From: Saccharothrix sp. NRRL B-16314
Lineage (GTDB): Bacteria > Actinomycetota > Actinomycetes > Mycobacteriales > Pseudonocardiaceae
DNA length: 64,000 bases
Reading direction: 5' to 3'
NCBI RefSeq assembly: GCF_000716595.1
Contig: NZ_JNXC01000022.1
Coordinates: forward strand, 62,001 to 126,000
The notes under the pieces were generated by a model. It was not told the DNA's origin, did not search any database, and saw only the letters and a list, made by a program, of their open reading frames with translations. Of this stretch, positions 44,109 through 54,101 are shown one piece after another. Position numbers and translations under genes: made by a program. How positions within the stretch are numbered: the first letter of the stretch is position 1; each line of letters starts with the position of its first letter.

Positions 44109-46637
44109 GTGGACCCGCTGCCGTTCCGCGACCCGGGTCTGCCGGTCGAGGCCAGGGTGGCCGACCTGCTCGGCCGGCTGACCGACGAGGAGAAGGTGGC
44201 GCTGCTGCACCAGCACCAGCCCGCGGTGCCGCGTTTGGGCCTGTCCGGGTTCCACACCGGCATGGAGGCGCTGCACGGCGTCGCGCGGGTGGGCACGGCC
44301 ACCGTCTTCCCCCAGGCCGTCGGGCTGGGCTCATCGTGGGACACCGGCCTGGTGCGGCGGGTCGGCGAGGCGACCGGCGTGGAGGCGCGCGGGTTCCACC
44401 ACCGCGATCCGGTGGCGTACGGGCTGAACGTGTGGGCGCCGGTGGTGAACCCGTTGCGGGACCCGCGGTGGGGCCGCAACGAGGAGGGCTACTCGGAAGA
44501 CCCGACGCTGACCGCGGCGATGGGCACGGCGTACGCGACGGGTCTGCGCGGCGACCACCCGCGCTACCTGCGGACGGCGCCGACGTTGAAGCACTTCCTG
44601 GGCTACAACAACGAGGACGACCGCTGCGCCACGTCGTCGGATCTGCGGCCACGGGTGCTGCACGAGTACGAACTGCCGTGCTTCCGCGGCCCGGTCGAGG
44701 CGGGTGCGGCGGTGGCGGTGATGCCGTCGTACAACCTCGTGAACGGCCGTCCGGCGCACCTGAGCCCGTTGATCGAGGACGAGCTGCGGACGTGGGCGCC
44801 GGACGGGCTCGCGATCGTCAGCGACGCGTACGCGCCGTCGAACGTGGCGGGGATGCAGGAATATTTGGAGACGCAGGCCGAGGGGCACGCGGCGCTGCTG
44901 AACGCGGGGCTGGACAGCTTCACCGACCAGGACGACGACCCGACGTTGATGATCGAGAGCGTCACCACGGCCCTCAAGGACGGCCTGCTGGAGTGGTCCA
45001 CTGTGGACCGGGCGGTCGGCAACGTGCTGGCGCTGCGGTTCCGGCTCGGCGAGTTCGACCCCGTCGACGGCAACCCGTACGCGGGGATCACGTCCGATGT
45101 GGTCGGCACGCACGGAGAGCTGGCGCTGGAGGCGGCACGTCAGGCGGTCGTGCTGCTGCGCAACGACTCCGTGCTGCCGTTGGAGCGCGGCACGAAGCTC
45201 GCGGTCATCGGCACGCACGCGGACGCGCTGTTCGAGGACTGGTACAGCGGCACCCTGCCGTACCAGGTGACCGTCCGCCGGGGACTGGAGGAGTTCGCCT
45301 CCGTCTCGTACGCCGAAGGGGTCGACCGGATCGCGCTGCGCGCGGCGGACGGCCGTTACCTCGGTGTGCGCGGTGGTGTCGTCGGGCTGGGGGAGCGGGC
45401 GCTGTTCGACCGCTTCGACTGGGGCGACGGCGTGTGGACGCTGCGGGACGTGGGTTCCCGCCGCTACCTGGGCACGTCCGAGGACGGCACGCTGGTGGCC
45501 GCGGCGACCGCACCGGGCGGCTGGGACGTGCGTGAGCTGTTCGAGCCGCGGCTGACCGACGGCGGCGTGGTGCTGCACAACACCGTCGGTGGGATCGACA
45601 CGGGGCCGTTCGCGGTGGAACTGGTGGCGGACGGCGTCGCGGCGGCGGTCGAGGTGGCGGCGGACGCCGACGCGGTCGTGCTGGTGCTGGGCAACGACCC
45701 GCACGTCAACGGCCGTGAGACGCAGGACCGCACCACGCTGCGGCTGCCGTGGCTGGACCTGGTGCGCGCGGTGCGCGAGGCGAACCCCAAGACGGTGCTG
45801 GTGCTCGTGAGCAGCTACCCGTACGCGTTGGACGGTGAGGAGCAGCACCTGCCCGGGATCGTGTGGACCGCGCACGGCGGGCAGGAACAGGGGCGGGCCG
45901 TCGCGGAGGCGCTGTTCGGCCGGTACTCGCCGTCCGGCCGGCTCCCCCAGACCTGGTACCGCTCCGACGACGACCTGCCGGACATCCTCGACTACGACAT
46001 CATCCGCGCGGGCAGCACGTACCTGTACTTCACCGGCGACCCGCTGTTCCCGTTCGGCCACGGGTTGGGCTACACCGCGTTCGAGTACTCCGGTCCGGAG
46101 TGGACGGACGGCGTCGTCACCGTGTCGGTCACCAACACCGGACCGGTCGCGGGTGCGGAGGTCGTGCAGCTGTACTCCGCGGCGCCGGACTCGCGGGTGC
46201 GGCAGCCCGTGCGCAGGCTCCAGTCGTTCCACCGGGTGTTCCTGGAACCGGGGGAGACCGCGGTGGTCGAGTTGCCGGTCGAGCACCTGTGGCACTGGGA
46301 CGTCACCACCGGACGCTGGGTGGTCGAGGCAGGGCGGTACGAGCTGATGGTCGGGGCGTCCTCGCGCGACATCCGCGGACGGCTGGTGGTCGACGTGGCG
46401 GGGGAGGTGGTCGCGCCGCGCACGGGTGCGTTGCGCGCCTTGGACTTCGACGATTGCGACGGGGTGCGGCTGGTGGACGACGAGGTGGTGTTCACCTGCG
46501 AAGGCGCGTGGATCGCGTTCCACGACGTGACACCGGAACCGCGGTCCGCGCCACCCGGCACCCGGCTCTCGGTCGACGGCACATCGGTCGTGCTCACCGC
46601 GGACGTGGCGGGCACGCGGGTCAAGGAGGTGAGCTGA
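44109..46637 (+). CDS. Intracellular GH3 glycosidase with trefoil-like insert
   Basis: This 842-residue enzyme has no signal peptide, so it works on imported sugars. The GH3 N-terminal barrel covers about 15-330, with the probable nucleophile Asp239 in IVSDAYAPSN. The C-terminal GH3 domain is interrupted at about 405-480 by a segment (ALRAADGRYLGVRGG, RYLGTSEDGTLV) that looks like fascin or beta-trefoil repeats. An FN3-like domain ends the protein. It may be a beta-glucosidase or beta-xylosidase; the sequence does not decide. The GTG at 44109 is preceded by GAGAGG, and the frame is open to 43989. A LacI gene follows after 1 bp. Confidence 0.88.
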   Translation: MDPLPFRDPGLPVEARVADLLGRLTDEEKVALLHQHQPAVPRLGLSGFHTGMEALHGVARVGTATVFPQAVGLGSSWDTGLVRRVGEATGVEARGFHHRDPVAYGLNVWAPVVNPLRDPRWGRNEEGYSEDPTLTAAMGTAYATGLRGDHPRYLRTAPTLKHFLGYNNEDDRCATSSDLRPRVLHEYELPCFRGPVEAGAAVAVMPSYNLVNGRPAHLSPLIEDELRTWAPDGLAIVSDAYAPSNVAGMQEYLETQAEGHAALLNAGLDSFTDQDDDPTLMIESVTTALKDGLLEWSTVDRAVGNVLALRFRLGEFDPVDGNPYAGITSDVVGTHGELALEAARQAVVLLRNDSVLPLERGTKLAVIGTHADALFEDWYSGTLPYQVTVRRGLEEFASVSYAEGVDRIALRAADGRYLGVRGGVVGLGERALFDRFDWGDGVWTLRDVGSRRYLGTSEDGTLVAAATAPGGWDVRELFEPRLTDGGVVLHNTVGGIDTGPFAVELVADGVAAAVEVAADADAVVLVLGNDPHVNGRETQDRTTLRLPWLDLVRAVREANPKTVLVLVSSYPYALDGEEQHLPGIVWTAHGGQEQGRAVAEALFGRYSPSGRLPQTWYRSDDDLPDILDYDIIRAGSTYLYFTGDPLFPFGHGLGYTAFEYSGPEWTDGVVTVSVTNTGPVAGAEVVQLYSAAPDSRVRQPVRRLQSFHRVFLEPGETAVVELPVEHLWHWDVTTGRWVVEAGRYELMVGASSRDIRGRLVVDVAGEVVAPRTGALRALDFDDCDGVRLVDDEVVFTCEGAWIAFHDVTPEPRSAPPGTRLSVDGTSVVLTADVAGTRVKEVS

Positions 46638-46638
46638 C

Positions 46639-47640
46639 GTGGTCACGATCGCCGACGTCGCCCGGCACGCCGGGGTCGCGCCGAGCACGGTGTCCTACGT
46701 GCTCACCGGCCGCCGCTCGATCTCCACGGCCACCAAGGCCAGGGTCGAGGCGAGCGTGCGGGCGCTGGGCTACCACCCGCACGCGGGCGCGCGGTCGCTG
46801 GCGAGCAACCGGGCCAACGTGCTGGCGCTGGTGCTGCCGATGCGCGAGGGCATGCACATGCCGGTGCTGATGCAGTTCGTCGTCGCGGTGGCCAACGCGG
46901 CCCGGCGGCACGACCACGACGTGCTGCTCGTGACCGCGGACCAGGGCGCGGCCGGCTTGCGCCGCGTGGCGGGCAGCGCCCAGGTCGACGGGCTGCTGGT
47001 GATGGACGTCGAGATGCACGACGAGCGCGTGCCGGTGCTGCGGGAGCTGGACCGCCCGTCGGTGCTCATCGGCTTTCCCGCCGACGCCGCCGGTCTGACG
47101 TGCGTGGACCTCGACTTCGCCGAGGCGGGCTCGCGGTGCCTGGACCACCTGGCCGACCTCGGGCACAAGTACGTGGCGCTGGTCGGCGCGCCGCGTGCCG
47201 TCTACCAGCGCGACACCGGGTTCGCCCACCGCACCATGGCCGGGTTCAGCGCGGCGGCGATGCGCCGGGACGTCTCGTCGACCACGCTGCCCACCGAGAC
47301 GGACCACGAGTCGGTCCGGGTGGCGATCACGGGCTTGCTCGAACGGCACCCGTCCGTCACGGCCCTGGTGGTGCACAACGAGGCGGCGTTGCCGTCCGTG
47401 GTCGAGGTGCTGCGGTCGCTCGGCCGGAAGGTGCCCGACGACATCGCGGTGATCGCGATCTGCCCGGACGACCAGGCCGAGCGCCTGATGCCGCCGTTGA
47501 CCTCGGTCGCCGTGCCCGCCGAGCAGTTGGGCCACCACGCGGTCGCGTTGCTGATGGCCAAGCTGGACCGGACCCCGACCCCTCCGCTGACGCTGCTGCC
47601 GCCACGCCTCACCGAGCGGGCGAGCACGGCGCCGCGCTGA
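46639..47640 (+). CDS. LacI family transcriptional regulator
   Basis: This 333-residue regulator has the LacI helix-turn-helix (TIADVARHAGVAPSTVSYVLTG) and hinge helix (ARSLASNRANVLALVLP), then a periplasmic-binding-like sugar domain. It starts 1 bp after the GH3 stop, so GH3 and regulator are one operon. The best candidate operator is the palindrome ATCGAAACGATTCGAT before the GH3 gene. Whether it also binds the TGGGAGCGCTCCCA sites is unknown. Its recognition helix (STVSYVL) differs from that of CebR as I remember it, and no transporter genes accompany it, so a separate CebR is likely elsewhere. Confidence 0.93.
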   Translation: MVTIADVARHAGVAPSTVSYVLTGRRSISTATKARVEASVRALGYHPHAGARSLASNRANVLALVLPMREGMHMPVLMQFVVAVANAARRHDHDVLLVTADQGAAGLRRVAGSAQVDGLLVMDVEMHDERVPVLRELDRPSVLIGFPADAAGLTCVDLDFAEAGSRCLDHLADLGHKYVALVGAPRAVYQRDTGFAHRTMAGFSAAAMRRDVSSTTLPTETDHESVRVAITGLLERHPSVTALVVHNEAALPSVVEVLRSLGRKVPDDIAVIAICPDDQAERLMPPLTSVAVPAEQLGHHAVALLMAKLDRTPTPPLTLLPPRLTERASTAPR

Positions 47641-47659
47641 ATTCGGTGCCTCCTGGCGC

Positions 47660-47665
47660 TACCCT
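47660..47665 (+). promoter_or_regulatory. -10 element of a leaderless promoter
   Basis: TACCCT lies 7 nt before the ATG of cutA; CTGAAT about 17 bp further upstream could be the -35 box. No Shine-Dalgarno is present. Confidence 0.55.
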
Positions 47666-47672
47666 CCGGTGG

Positions 47673-48014
47673 ATGAGCGACAACCACGTCGTGGTCATCA
47701 CCACCACCGACAGCGAGGACGCGGCGGTCGCGTTGGCGCGGGCCGTCGTGGAGGCGCGTCTGGCGGCGTGCGTGCAGATCAGCAGCCCCGTCCGCAGCGT
47801 CTACCGGTGGGACGGCGAGGTGCGTGACGACCACGAGTGGCAGCTCTGGATCAAGACCGCTTACGACCGGGTCGACGAGCTGACCGAGTTCGTGACGGCG
47901 CGGCACACGTACGACGTGCCGGAGGTCCTGGCGCTGCCCGTGCTGGGCGGCAACCCCGACTACCTGGAGTGGATCACCTCCGAAACCCGGCCACCCACCC
48001 ACCCCTCCCCGTGA
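47673..48014 (+). CDS. cutA: Divalent-cation tolerance protein CutA
   Basis: This 113-residue protein of the trimeric CutA1 family has a PII-like fold. Family motifs are ALARAVVEARLAACVQI, VYRWDGEV and YDVPEVLALPV, ending DYLEWI. It was linked to copper tolerance in E. coli, but its biochemical role is not settled. The ATG at 47673 is leaderless behind TACCCT. The last residues (PPTHPSP) extend beyond the conserved fold, and the TGA stop is the TGA of the first unit of the second 22-bp repeat array. Confidence 0.93.
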   Translation: MSDNHVVVITTTDSEDAAVALARAVVEARLAACVQISSPVRSVYRWDGEVRDDHEWQLWIKTAYDRVDELTEFVTARHTYDVPEVLALPVLGGNPDYLEWITSETRPPTHPSP

Positions 48015-48182
48015 GTCCTACGTTCACGTCGCGTGAGTCGTCCCTTCGGAACCCCCGTGTCCTACGTTCGGAACCCCCGAGTTGAACGCTCAGAACAATG
48101 TCGGCCGGCTCGGGCCGTTCTGAGCGTTGAATTCGGGGGACGGGAACGTAGGACTCACGCGTTCTGAACGTAGGACTCACGG
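48011..48182. repeat. Phased 22-bp inverted repeat array, copy 2
   Basis: The array has four forward units of exactly 22 bp (48011-48098), an 18-nt centre and three inverted units (48117-48182). The order of unit types is the same as in copy 1: GTGAGTCC-type outer units, a CCGTGTCC-type unit next, and a GAGTTGAACGCTCAGAAC inner unit, then the inverted set. The first unit contains the cutA stop, and the array ends 4 bp before the stop of the convergent dehydrogenase gene. In both copies the right-hand gene ends TAA followed by CCCC and then the unit GTGAGTCCTACG when read on its own strand. Confidence 0.9.
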
Positions 48183-48186
48183 GGGG

Positions 48187-50829
48187 TTAGAGGGATAGGC
48201 GGTGGCGTAGGAGGGTGGCGGTGTGGACGGGGGTGGCGGACGAGCCGTGGCGGACCTGGGTGCGGCAGCTGAAACCGTCCGCCACGATCGCGGTGTCGGG
48301 GGCGGCGGCGCGCACGGCGGGGAACAGGGTTTCCTCGCCCACCGCCATCGACACGTCGTAGTGGCCGCGTTCGAAGCCGAAGTTGCCGGCCAGGCCGCAG
48401 CAGCCTTCCAGCAGGGAAGCACCCACCCCCGCCTTCGCCAGCAGCTCGCGGTCGGCGTCCACACCACCCTCCGCGTACTGGTGGCAGTGCGGCTGCACGA
48501 TCGCCCGGTCGGCACCGGCCAACGGCTCCAGCAGCGGCGACACGTGTTCGGCGAACGTGCGCACCGACTCGGCCAGCCGCACCACGTCCGGGTCGTCGCC
48601 CGCCACCTCCACCGCGTCCGAACGCAGGAACGCCGTGCAGCTCGGCTCCAACCCGACCACCGGCACACCGTCCCGCGTCCATGGCCGCAGCAGCCGGGCC
48701 GTCCGCCGCACGACCCGCCGCGCCACGCCCAACTGCCCGGTGGAGAACCAGGTCAACCCGCAGCACACCGCCGAAGTGGGCACCTCGACTCCCTGGCCGA
48801 CGTGCCCGAGCACCGCCGCCGCGTCGAAACCGATCCCCGGTTCGAAGTGATTCGTGAACGTGTCCGGGAACAGCAGCACCCGCTCACCGCCGCCGCCACC
48901 GGGCGAGAACCGGGACTGGAACGAACGCACCGGCACGGGCAGCGGCCGTTCCGGGGCCACCCCGCCGAACCGGGCGAACCGCGCGCTGACCCGGTTCACC
49001 AACCGCAGCCGCAGCCACAGCGGCAGCCACCCCATCGAGTAGTGCGCCGCCGGACGCACCCGCCGCCGGTAGTGGTGGTGCAGGAACTCCGCCTTGTACG
49101 TGGCCATGTCCACGTCCACCGGGCAGTCCCGCTTGCACCCCTTGCACCCCAGGCACAGGTCCAGCGCGTCTCGCACCTCCTCGGAACGCCACCCGCCCCG
49201 CACCACCTGCCCGCCGAGCATCTCGAACAGCAGCCGCGCACGTCCCCGCGTGGAGTGCTTCTCCTCCCGCGTCACCCGGTAGCTCGGGCACATCACCCCA
49301 CCGGACGTGTTGAGGCACTTGCCCACCCCGACGCACCGCCGCGAAGCCGCCGCCAGGTCACCCCCGTCGGCGCGCAGGGCCAGCCGCGCGCGCGTCGGGA
49401 TCACCGGGGGCGAGACCAGCACCCGCAGGTCGGAGTCCAGCTTGGCGGGCGCGACGATCCGCCCCGGGTTCATCCGGTTCTCCGGGTCGAACGCCGCCTT
49501 GAACCGCTCGAACGCCCGGATCGCGGCCGGCGGGTACATCCGGGGCAGCAGCTCCGACCGCGCCTGCCCGTCGCCGTGCTCACCGGACAACGACCCGCCG
49601 TGCGCCACGACCAGGTCCGCCGCGTCCTCCACGAAGGACCGGTGCCCGCGTTCGAAGTCGAAGTCGATCCGCACGTGCAGGCAGCCCTCGCCGTAATGCC
49701 CGTACGTGACGCCGCGCCGCCCGTGTCCCGCCAACAACGCGTCGAACTCCCGCAGGTAGGCGCCCAACCGCTCGGGTGGCACGGCCGCGTCCTCCCACCC
49801 GGACCACGCCTCACCGCCGTCCGCCATCCGGGTCGCGAGCCCTGCGCCGTCCTCACGCACCCGCCACAGCGCGCGCTGCCGCCCCGGATCGGTCACCACC
49901 AACGAGTGCGGTGCGAGCGCGGCGGCGGCGTGCGCGACGGCGTCCTCGGACGTCTCGACGAACAGCCAGCTCTCACCGCGCGGCAGCAGCAGCCGCGAGT
50001 CGCCCGCGGCCCGTGCCAGCTCGGCGTTCAGGCCCTCGATCGTGAGCACGTCCAACTCGCGCAGCGCCGGGGCGAGGTCGGCCGCGTCGTACGGCCCGTC
50101 GAACCCGAGCACCGCCAGCACCCGGCGCGGCGGAGCCTCCACGAGGCGGAGGGTCGCACCCAGCACCGTCGCGCACGTGCCCTCGGAGCCGACCAACGCC
50201 CTGGTCAGGTCGGGCAGCGCGTCCAGCCGGTACCCGGACACCCGCCGGTCCAGCGCGGGGAACCACGTCGGGTCCACCTCGGGCAGGTCCAGCGGCGGGG
50301 GAGTGCGGGTGTCGAACCGGCGGCCGTCCGCCAGCAGCACGTCGAGCGCGCGCACGTTGTCGCTGGTCTTGCCCCATGCGACGGAGTGCGCGCCGCACGC
50401 GTCGTTGCCGATCATCCCGCCCAGCGTGCAGCGCGAGTGCGTGGACGGGTCGGGCCCGAACACCAGCCCGTGCGGCCGGGCAGCGTCGTTGAGCCGGTCC
50501 AGCACCACCCCCGGCCGCACCACCGCGATCCGCTCGACCGGGTCGAGCGAGATCACCTGGTCGAGGTAACGCGAGAAGTCGATCACCATCCCGGTGCCCG
50601 CCGAGTTGCCCGCGATCGACGTGCCCGCGCCGCGGTTCGTGATCGGCACGCCGTGGTCGGCCGCCACCCCCACCGCGGCCACCACGGCGTCCACCGTCCG
50701 GGGCCTGACCACGACCGACGGCACGTGCCGGTAGTTGGAGGCGTCGACGGAGTAGAGGGCGCGGTCGGCCGGCCCGGCGAGCACGTCGCCGTCCACCGCC
50801 GTCCGGAGTTGCTCGACGAATCCGGTCAC
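48187..50829 (-). CDS. Fused FAD-binding and Fe-S oxidoreductase (D-2-hydroxyacid dehydrogenase type)
   Basis: This 880-residue protein combines a GlcD-like FAD domain and a GlcF-like Fe-S domain. Residues 30-210 bind FAD (VPITNRGAGTSIAGNSAG). Residues 220-450 form the FAD-linked C-terminal domain. Residues 490-590 hold two [4Fe-4S] motifs, GVGKCLNTSGGVMCPSYR and CLGCKGCKRDCPVD. Residues 620-870 hold cysteine-rich CCG domains (SAVCCGLTWF, GCCGLAGNFG). Such fusions oxidise D-lactate, glycolate or 2-hydroxyglutarate and pass electrons to the membrane chain. The GTG at 50829 is near the fold start; the frame runs to 50934. The second repeat array follows its stop. Confidence 0.92.
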   Translation of the reverse strand: MTGFVEQLRTAVDGDVLAGPADRALYSVDASNYRHVPSVVVRPRTVDAVVAAVGVAADHGVPITNRGAGTSIAGNSAGTGMVIDFSRYLDQVISLDPVERIAVVRPGVVLDRLNDAARPHGLVFGPDPSTHSRCTLGGMIGNDACGAHSVAWGKTSDNVRALDVLLADGRRFDTRTPPPLDLPEVDPTWFPALDRRVSGYRLDALPDLTRALVGSEGTCATVLGATLRLVEAPPRRVLAVLGFDGPYDAADLAPALRELDVLTIEGLNAELARAAGDSRLLLPRGESWLFVETSEDAVAHAAAALAPHSLVVTDPGRQRALWRVREDGAGLATRMADGGEAWSGWEDAAVPPERLGAYLREFDALLAGHGRRGVTYGHYGEGCLHVRIDFDFERGHRSFVEDAADLVVAHGGSLSGEHGDGQARSELLPRMYPPAAIRAFERFKAAFDPENRMNPGRIVAPAKLDSDLRVLVSPPVIPTRARLALRADGGDLAAASRRCVGVGKCLNTSGGVMCPSYRVTREEKHSTRGRARLLFEMLGGQVVRGGWRSEEVRDALDLCLGCKGCKRDCPVDVDMATYKAEFLHHHYRRRVRPAAHYSMGWLPLWLRLRLVNRVSARFARFGGVAPERPLPVPVRSFQSRFSPGGGGGERVLLFPDTFTNHFEPGIGFDAAAVLGHVGQGVEVPTSAVCCGLTWFSTGQLGVARRVVRRTARLLRPWTRDGVPVVGLEPSCTAFLRSDAVEVAGDDPDVVRLAESVRTFAEHVSPLLEPLAGADRAIVQPHCHQYAEGGVDADRELLAKAGVGASLLEGCCGLAGNFGFERGHYDVSMAVGEETLFPAVRAAAPDTAIVADGFSCRTQVRHGSSATPVHTATLLRHRLSL

Positions 50830-50885
50830 GGACCGATTGTGATCCACCTCCGGCCGATGATGGCGTACCCGTTGGTACGGGATAG

Positions 50886-51641
<756 letters not shown>

Positions 51642-51723
51642 ACGCGCCGCCGAGGCGCTGAACCCCACGCCTCCCCACCGAGTACACAGCCACACCAAGC
51701 ACAACATTCCGGAGGACGTTTCA

Positions 51724-52491
51724 GTGACGGGACTGCTCGAAGGCAAGCGGCTGCTGGTCACCGGGGTGATCACGGACGCGTCGATCGCCTTCCACGTGGC
51801 CAGGGTCGCGCAGGAGCAGGGCGCGCAGGTCGTGTTGACCGGTTTCGGCCGGATGACCCTCGTGGAGCGCATCGCCAAGCGCCTGCCGCAGACCGCGCCG
51901 GTGGTCGAGTTGGACGTGCAGAACCAGGAGCACCTGGACTCGCTGGCCGACCGGGTGCGCGAGCACGTGGACGGTCTCGACGGCGTGGTGCACGCCATCG
52001 GCTACGCGCCGCCGTCGTGCCTCGGCGCGCCGTTCATGGACGCGCCGTGGGAGGACGTGGCCACGGCCATGCACGTCTCGGCGTACTCCTACAAGGCGCT
52101 GGTGCAGGCGGCGCTGCCGCTGATGGGCCGCGGCGCGTCGGTGGTCGGCCTCGACTTCGACGCCCGCCAGGTGTGGCCCGCCTACAACTGGATGGGCGCG
52201 GCCAAGGCGGCGTTCGAGTCGATCAACCGGTACATGGCGCGCGACCTCGGGCCGCAGGGCATCCGGGTGAACCTCGTCTCGGCGGGCCCGGTGCGCACCA
52301 TGGCCGCCAAGTCGATCCCCGGTTTCGCCGACCTGGAGTCCCTGTGGGCCGAGCGCGCGCCGCTCGGCTGGAACGTGGACGACCCGACGCCGGTCGCCCA
52401 GTCGGTGTGCGGGCTGCTGTCCGACTGGTTCCCGGCCACCACCGGCTCGATGGTGTTCGTCGACGGCGGCGTGCACTTCCTGGGGTTCTGA
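51724..52491 (+). CDS. fabI: Enoyl-ACP reductase FabI (InhA type)
   Basis: This 255-residue NADH-dependent enzyme does the last step of each fatty-acid elongation cycle. Motifs are [19 protein letters not shown] at the N-terminus, GYAPPSC in the substrate region, the catalytic Tyr and Lys spaced as in [12 protein letters not shown], and [11 protein letters not shown] at the end. These match InhA, the isoniazid target of mycobacteria. The GTG at 51724 has GGAGG upstream. It lies 82 bp after fabG and is followed by a hairpin terminator, so hemH may depend partly on its own promoter. Confidence 0.96.
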   Translation: MTGLLEGKRLLVTGVITDASIAFHVARVAQEQGAQVVLTGFGRMTLVERIAKRLPQTAPVVELDVQNQEHLDSLADRVREHVDGLDGVVHAIGYAPPSCLGAPFMDAPWEDVATAMHVSAYSYKALVQAALPLMGRGASVVGLDFDARQVWPAYNWMGAAKAAFESINRYMARDLGPQGIRVNLVSAGPVRTMAAKSIPGFADLESLWAERAPLGWNVDDPTPVAQSVCGLLSDWFPATTGSMVFVDGGVHFLGF

Positions 52492-52499
52492 CCCGGCAG

Positions 52500-52533
52500 C
52501 CGGGTCGGCGTGTGAACGGTCACGCCGACCCGG
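52500..52533 (+). terminator. Hairpin terminator between fabI and hemH
   Basis: Perfect 13-bp arms CCGGGTCGGCGTG and CACGCCGACCCGG with an 8-nt loop, starting 9 bp after the fabI stop. It may reduce read-through into hemH. Confidence 0.82.
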
Positions 52534-52570
52534 TTGAGCGGCTTCCGCGCACCGGCGCGAGGATGTCAGG

Positions 52571-53599
52571 GTGAGTTACGACGCGCTGCTCTGGCTGTCC
52601 TTCGGCGGACCGGAAGGACCCGAGGACGTCCGCCCCTTCCTGGAGAACGTGACCCGCGGTCGCGGTGTGCCGCCCGAGCGGCTGGACGAGGTCGAGCAGC
52701 ACTACCAGCACTTCGGCGGCGTCTCGCCGATCAACGCGCTCAACCGGGCCGCGATCGAGGCCGTGCGCGGCCTGGTCGACCTGCCGATCTACTTCGGCAA
52801 CCGCAACTGGCACCCGATGGTCGAGGACGCGCTGGCCGAGATGAAGGCCGCCGGTGTCCGGCGCGCGCTCGTCTTCCCGACCAGCGCTTACGGCGGCTAC
52901 TCGGCGTGCCGGCAGTACGACGAGGACATCCTCCGGGCCCGTGCGGCCGTCGAGGACGCGCCGGAACTGGTGAAGCTGCGCCAGTTCTTCGACCACCCGC
53001 TGTTCGTGGAGTCGTTCGCGGACGCCGTGCGCGCCGCCGCGGCAAGCCTGTCCGAAGCGGATTACCGACTGGTGTTCACGGCGCACTCGGTGCCGGTGGC
53101 GGCGGACAAGGCCGCCGGACCGCCCGAGGACGGCGGCCACCTCTACTCCCGGCAGGTCGCCGAGGCGTCCCGGCTGGTCGCCGCCGCCGTCGGCGTGGCC
53201 GACTTCGACGTGGTGTGGCAGTCGCGGTCCGGTCCGCCGCAGGTCCCGTGGCTGGAACCGGACATCGTGGACCACGTCGAAGCCCTGTACGACAAGGGCG
53301 TGCGGAACGTGGTCGTGTGCCCCATCGGGTTCGTCAGCGATCACCTCGAAGTGGTGTGGGACCTCGACACCGAGGCCCGTGAGCGCGCCCAGGAGCTGGG
53401 CATGGGCTTCGCCCGCGCCGGCACGCCCAACGACGACCCCAGGTTCGCCGAGCTGGTGGCCGAACTGGTCGCCGAGCAGGTGTCCGACGGGCCTGTGCGC
53501 AAGTTGTCGGGCTTCCCGGCCCGCGGCTGCACCACGAACGGCGCGTTCTGCGCCACGCGCTGCTGCGAGCCCGCGAAGCGGCCGGGAGCGGGCCGGTGA
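52571..53599 (+). CDS. hemH: Ferrochelatase (coproporphyrin III type)
   Basis: This 342-residue enzyme inserts iron into a porphyrin. In actinobacteria the substrate is coproporphyrin III, and the enzyme is also called CpfC. The catalytic His is in [10 protein letters not shown] and the Glu in [14 protein letters not shown]. Cys residues in [12 protein letters not shown] and in the C-terminal [10 protein letters not shown] lie where actinobacterial ferrochelatases hold a [2Fe-2S] cluster. The GTG at 52571 is the first start. It is the third gene after fabG and fabI and overlaps the following membrane-protein gene by 4 bp. Confidence 0.95.
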   Translation: MSYDALLWLSFGGPEGPEDVRPFLENVTRGRGVPPERLDEVEQHYQHFGGVSPINALNRAAIEAVRGLVDLPIYFGNRNWHPMVEDALAEMKAAGVRRALVFPTSAYGGYSACRQYDEDILRARAAVEDAPELVKLRQFFDHPLFVESFADAVRAAAASLSEADYRLVFTAHSVPVAADKAAGPPEDGGHLYSRQVAEASRLVAAAVGVADFDVVWQSRSGPPQVPWLEPDIVDHVEALYDKGVRNVVVCPIGFVSDHLEVVWDLDTEARERAQELGMGFARAGTPNDDPRFAELVAELVAEQVSDGPVRKLSGFPARGCTTNGAFCATRCCEPAKRPGAGR

Positions 53600-54069
53600 G
53601 CGTCGACTTCAGCTGGTCGCCCCGGCCCGCGGACTGGCGTGACGCGCTGCGCATCGCCGTGCCGCTGTACCGGTGGGCGCCGTGGTTCGCCGCGGCGCTC
53701 GGCGTGCTGGGCGTCGTCGTGCTGGCGATGGGCATGACGTGGGCGGGCGTGTTCGGGCTCGTCCTCGCTGTGATCATCGTCGCACTCGTCCCGGTGGGCA
53801 CCGCGGTGAACTTCCACAACCACCCGCTGGCGGCCAAGACCGTCACCGGCACGGCGGACGCCCACTCGCTGCGGATGTCCGTCGGCGAGGCGGCGCGCAG
53901 CGAGCTGAACTGGGCCGAACTGCCCGGCTGGGCGGAGACGGCGCGCGGCTTCGTCCTCAAGACCGGCACGACGGCCGTGTACGCCGTGCCGCGCCGTGCG
54001 TTCGCCGACGACGAAGCGGCGGCGGCGTTCCGCTCCCTGCTCGTGGAACACGTCGGCCCGGAGGCCTGA
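53596..54069 (+). CDS. Small membrane protein with two TM helices (YcxB-like)
   Basis: This 157-residue protein has two adjacent TM helices at about 35-75 and a C-terminal soluble domain ([24 protein letters not shown]) like the YcxB family. The start GTG overlaps the hemH stop by 4 bp, so it is co-translated with ferrochelatase. No function is known for the family; the linkage to hemH may be by transcription only. Confidence 0.7.
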   Translation: MSVDFSWSPRPADWRDALRIAVPLYRWAPWFAAALGVLGVVVLAMGMTWAGVFGLVLAVIIVALVPVGTAVNFHNHPLAAKTVTGTADAHSLRMSVGEAARSELNWAELPGWAETARGFVLKTGTTAVYAVPRRAFADDEAAAAFRSLLVEHVGPEA

Positions 54070-54087
54070 CGCGGCCGAACGGCCGCG

Positions 54088-54093
54088 TACCCT
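54088..54093 (+). promoter_or_regulatory. -10 element of a leaderless promoter
   Basis: TACCCT lies 8 nt before the GTG at 54102, with CTGACG 16 bp further upstream as a possible -35 box. Confidence 0.5.
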
Positions 54094-54101
54094 CGGTAGG
54101 C

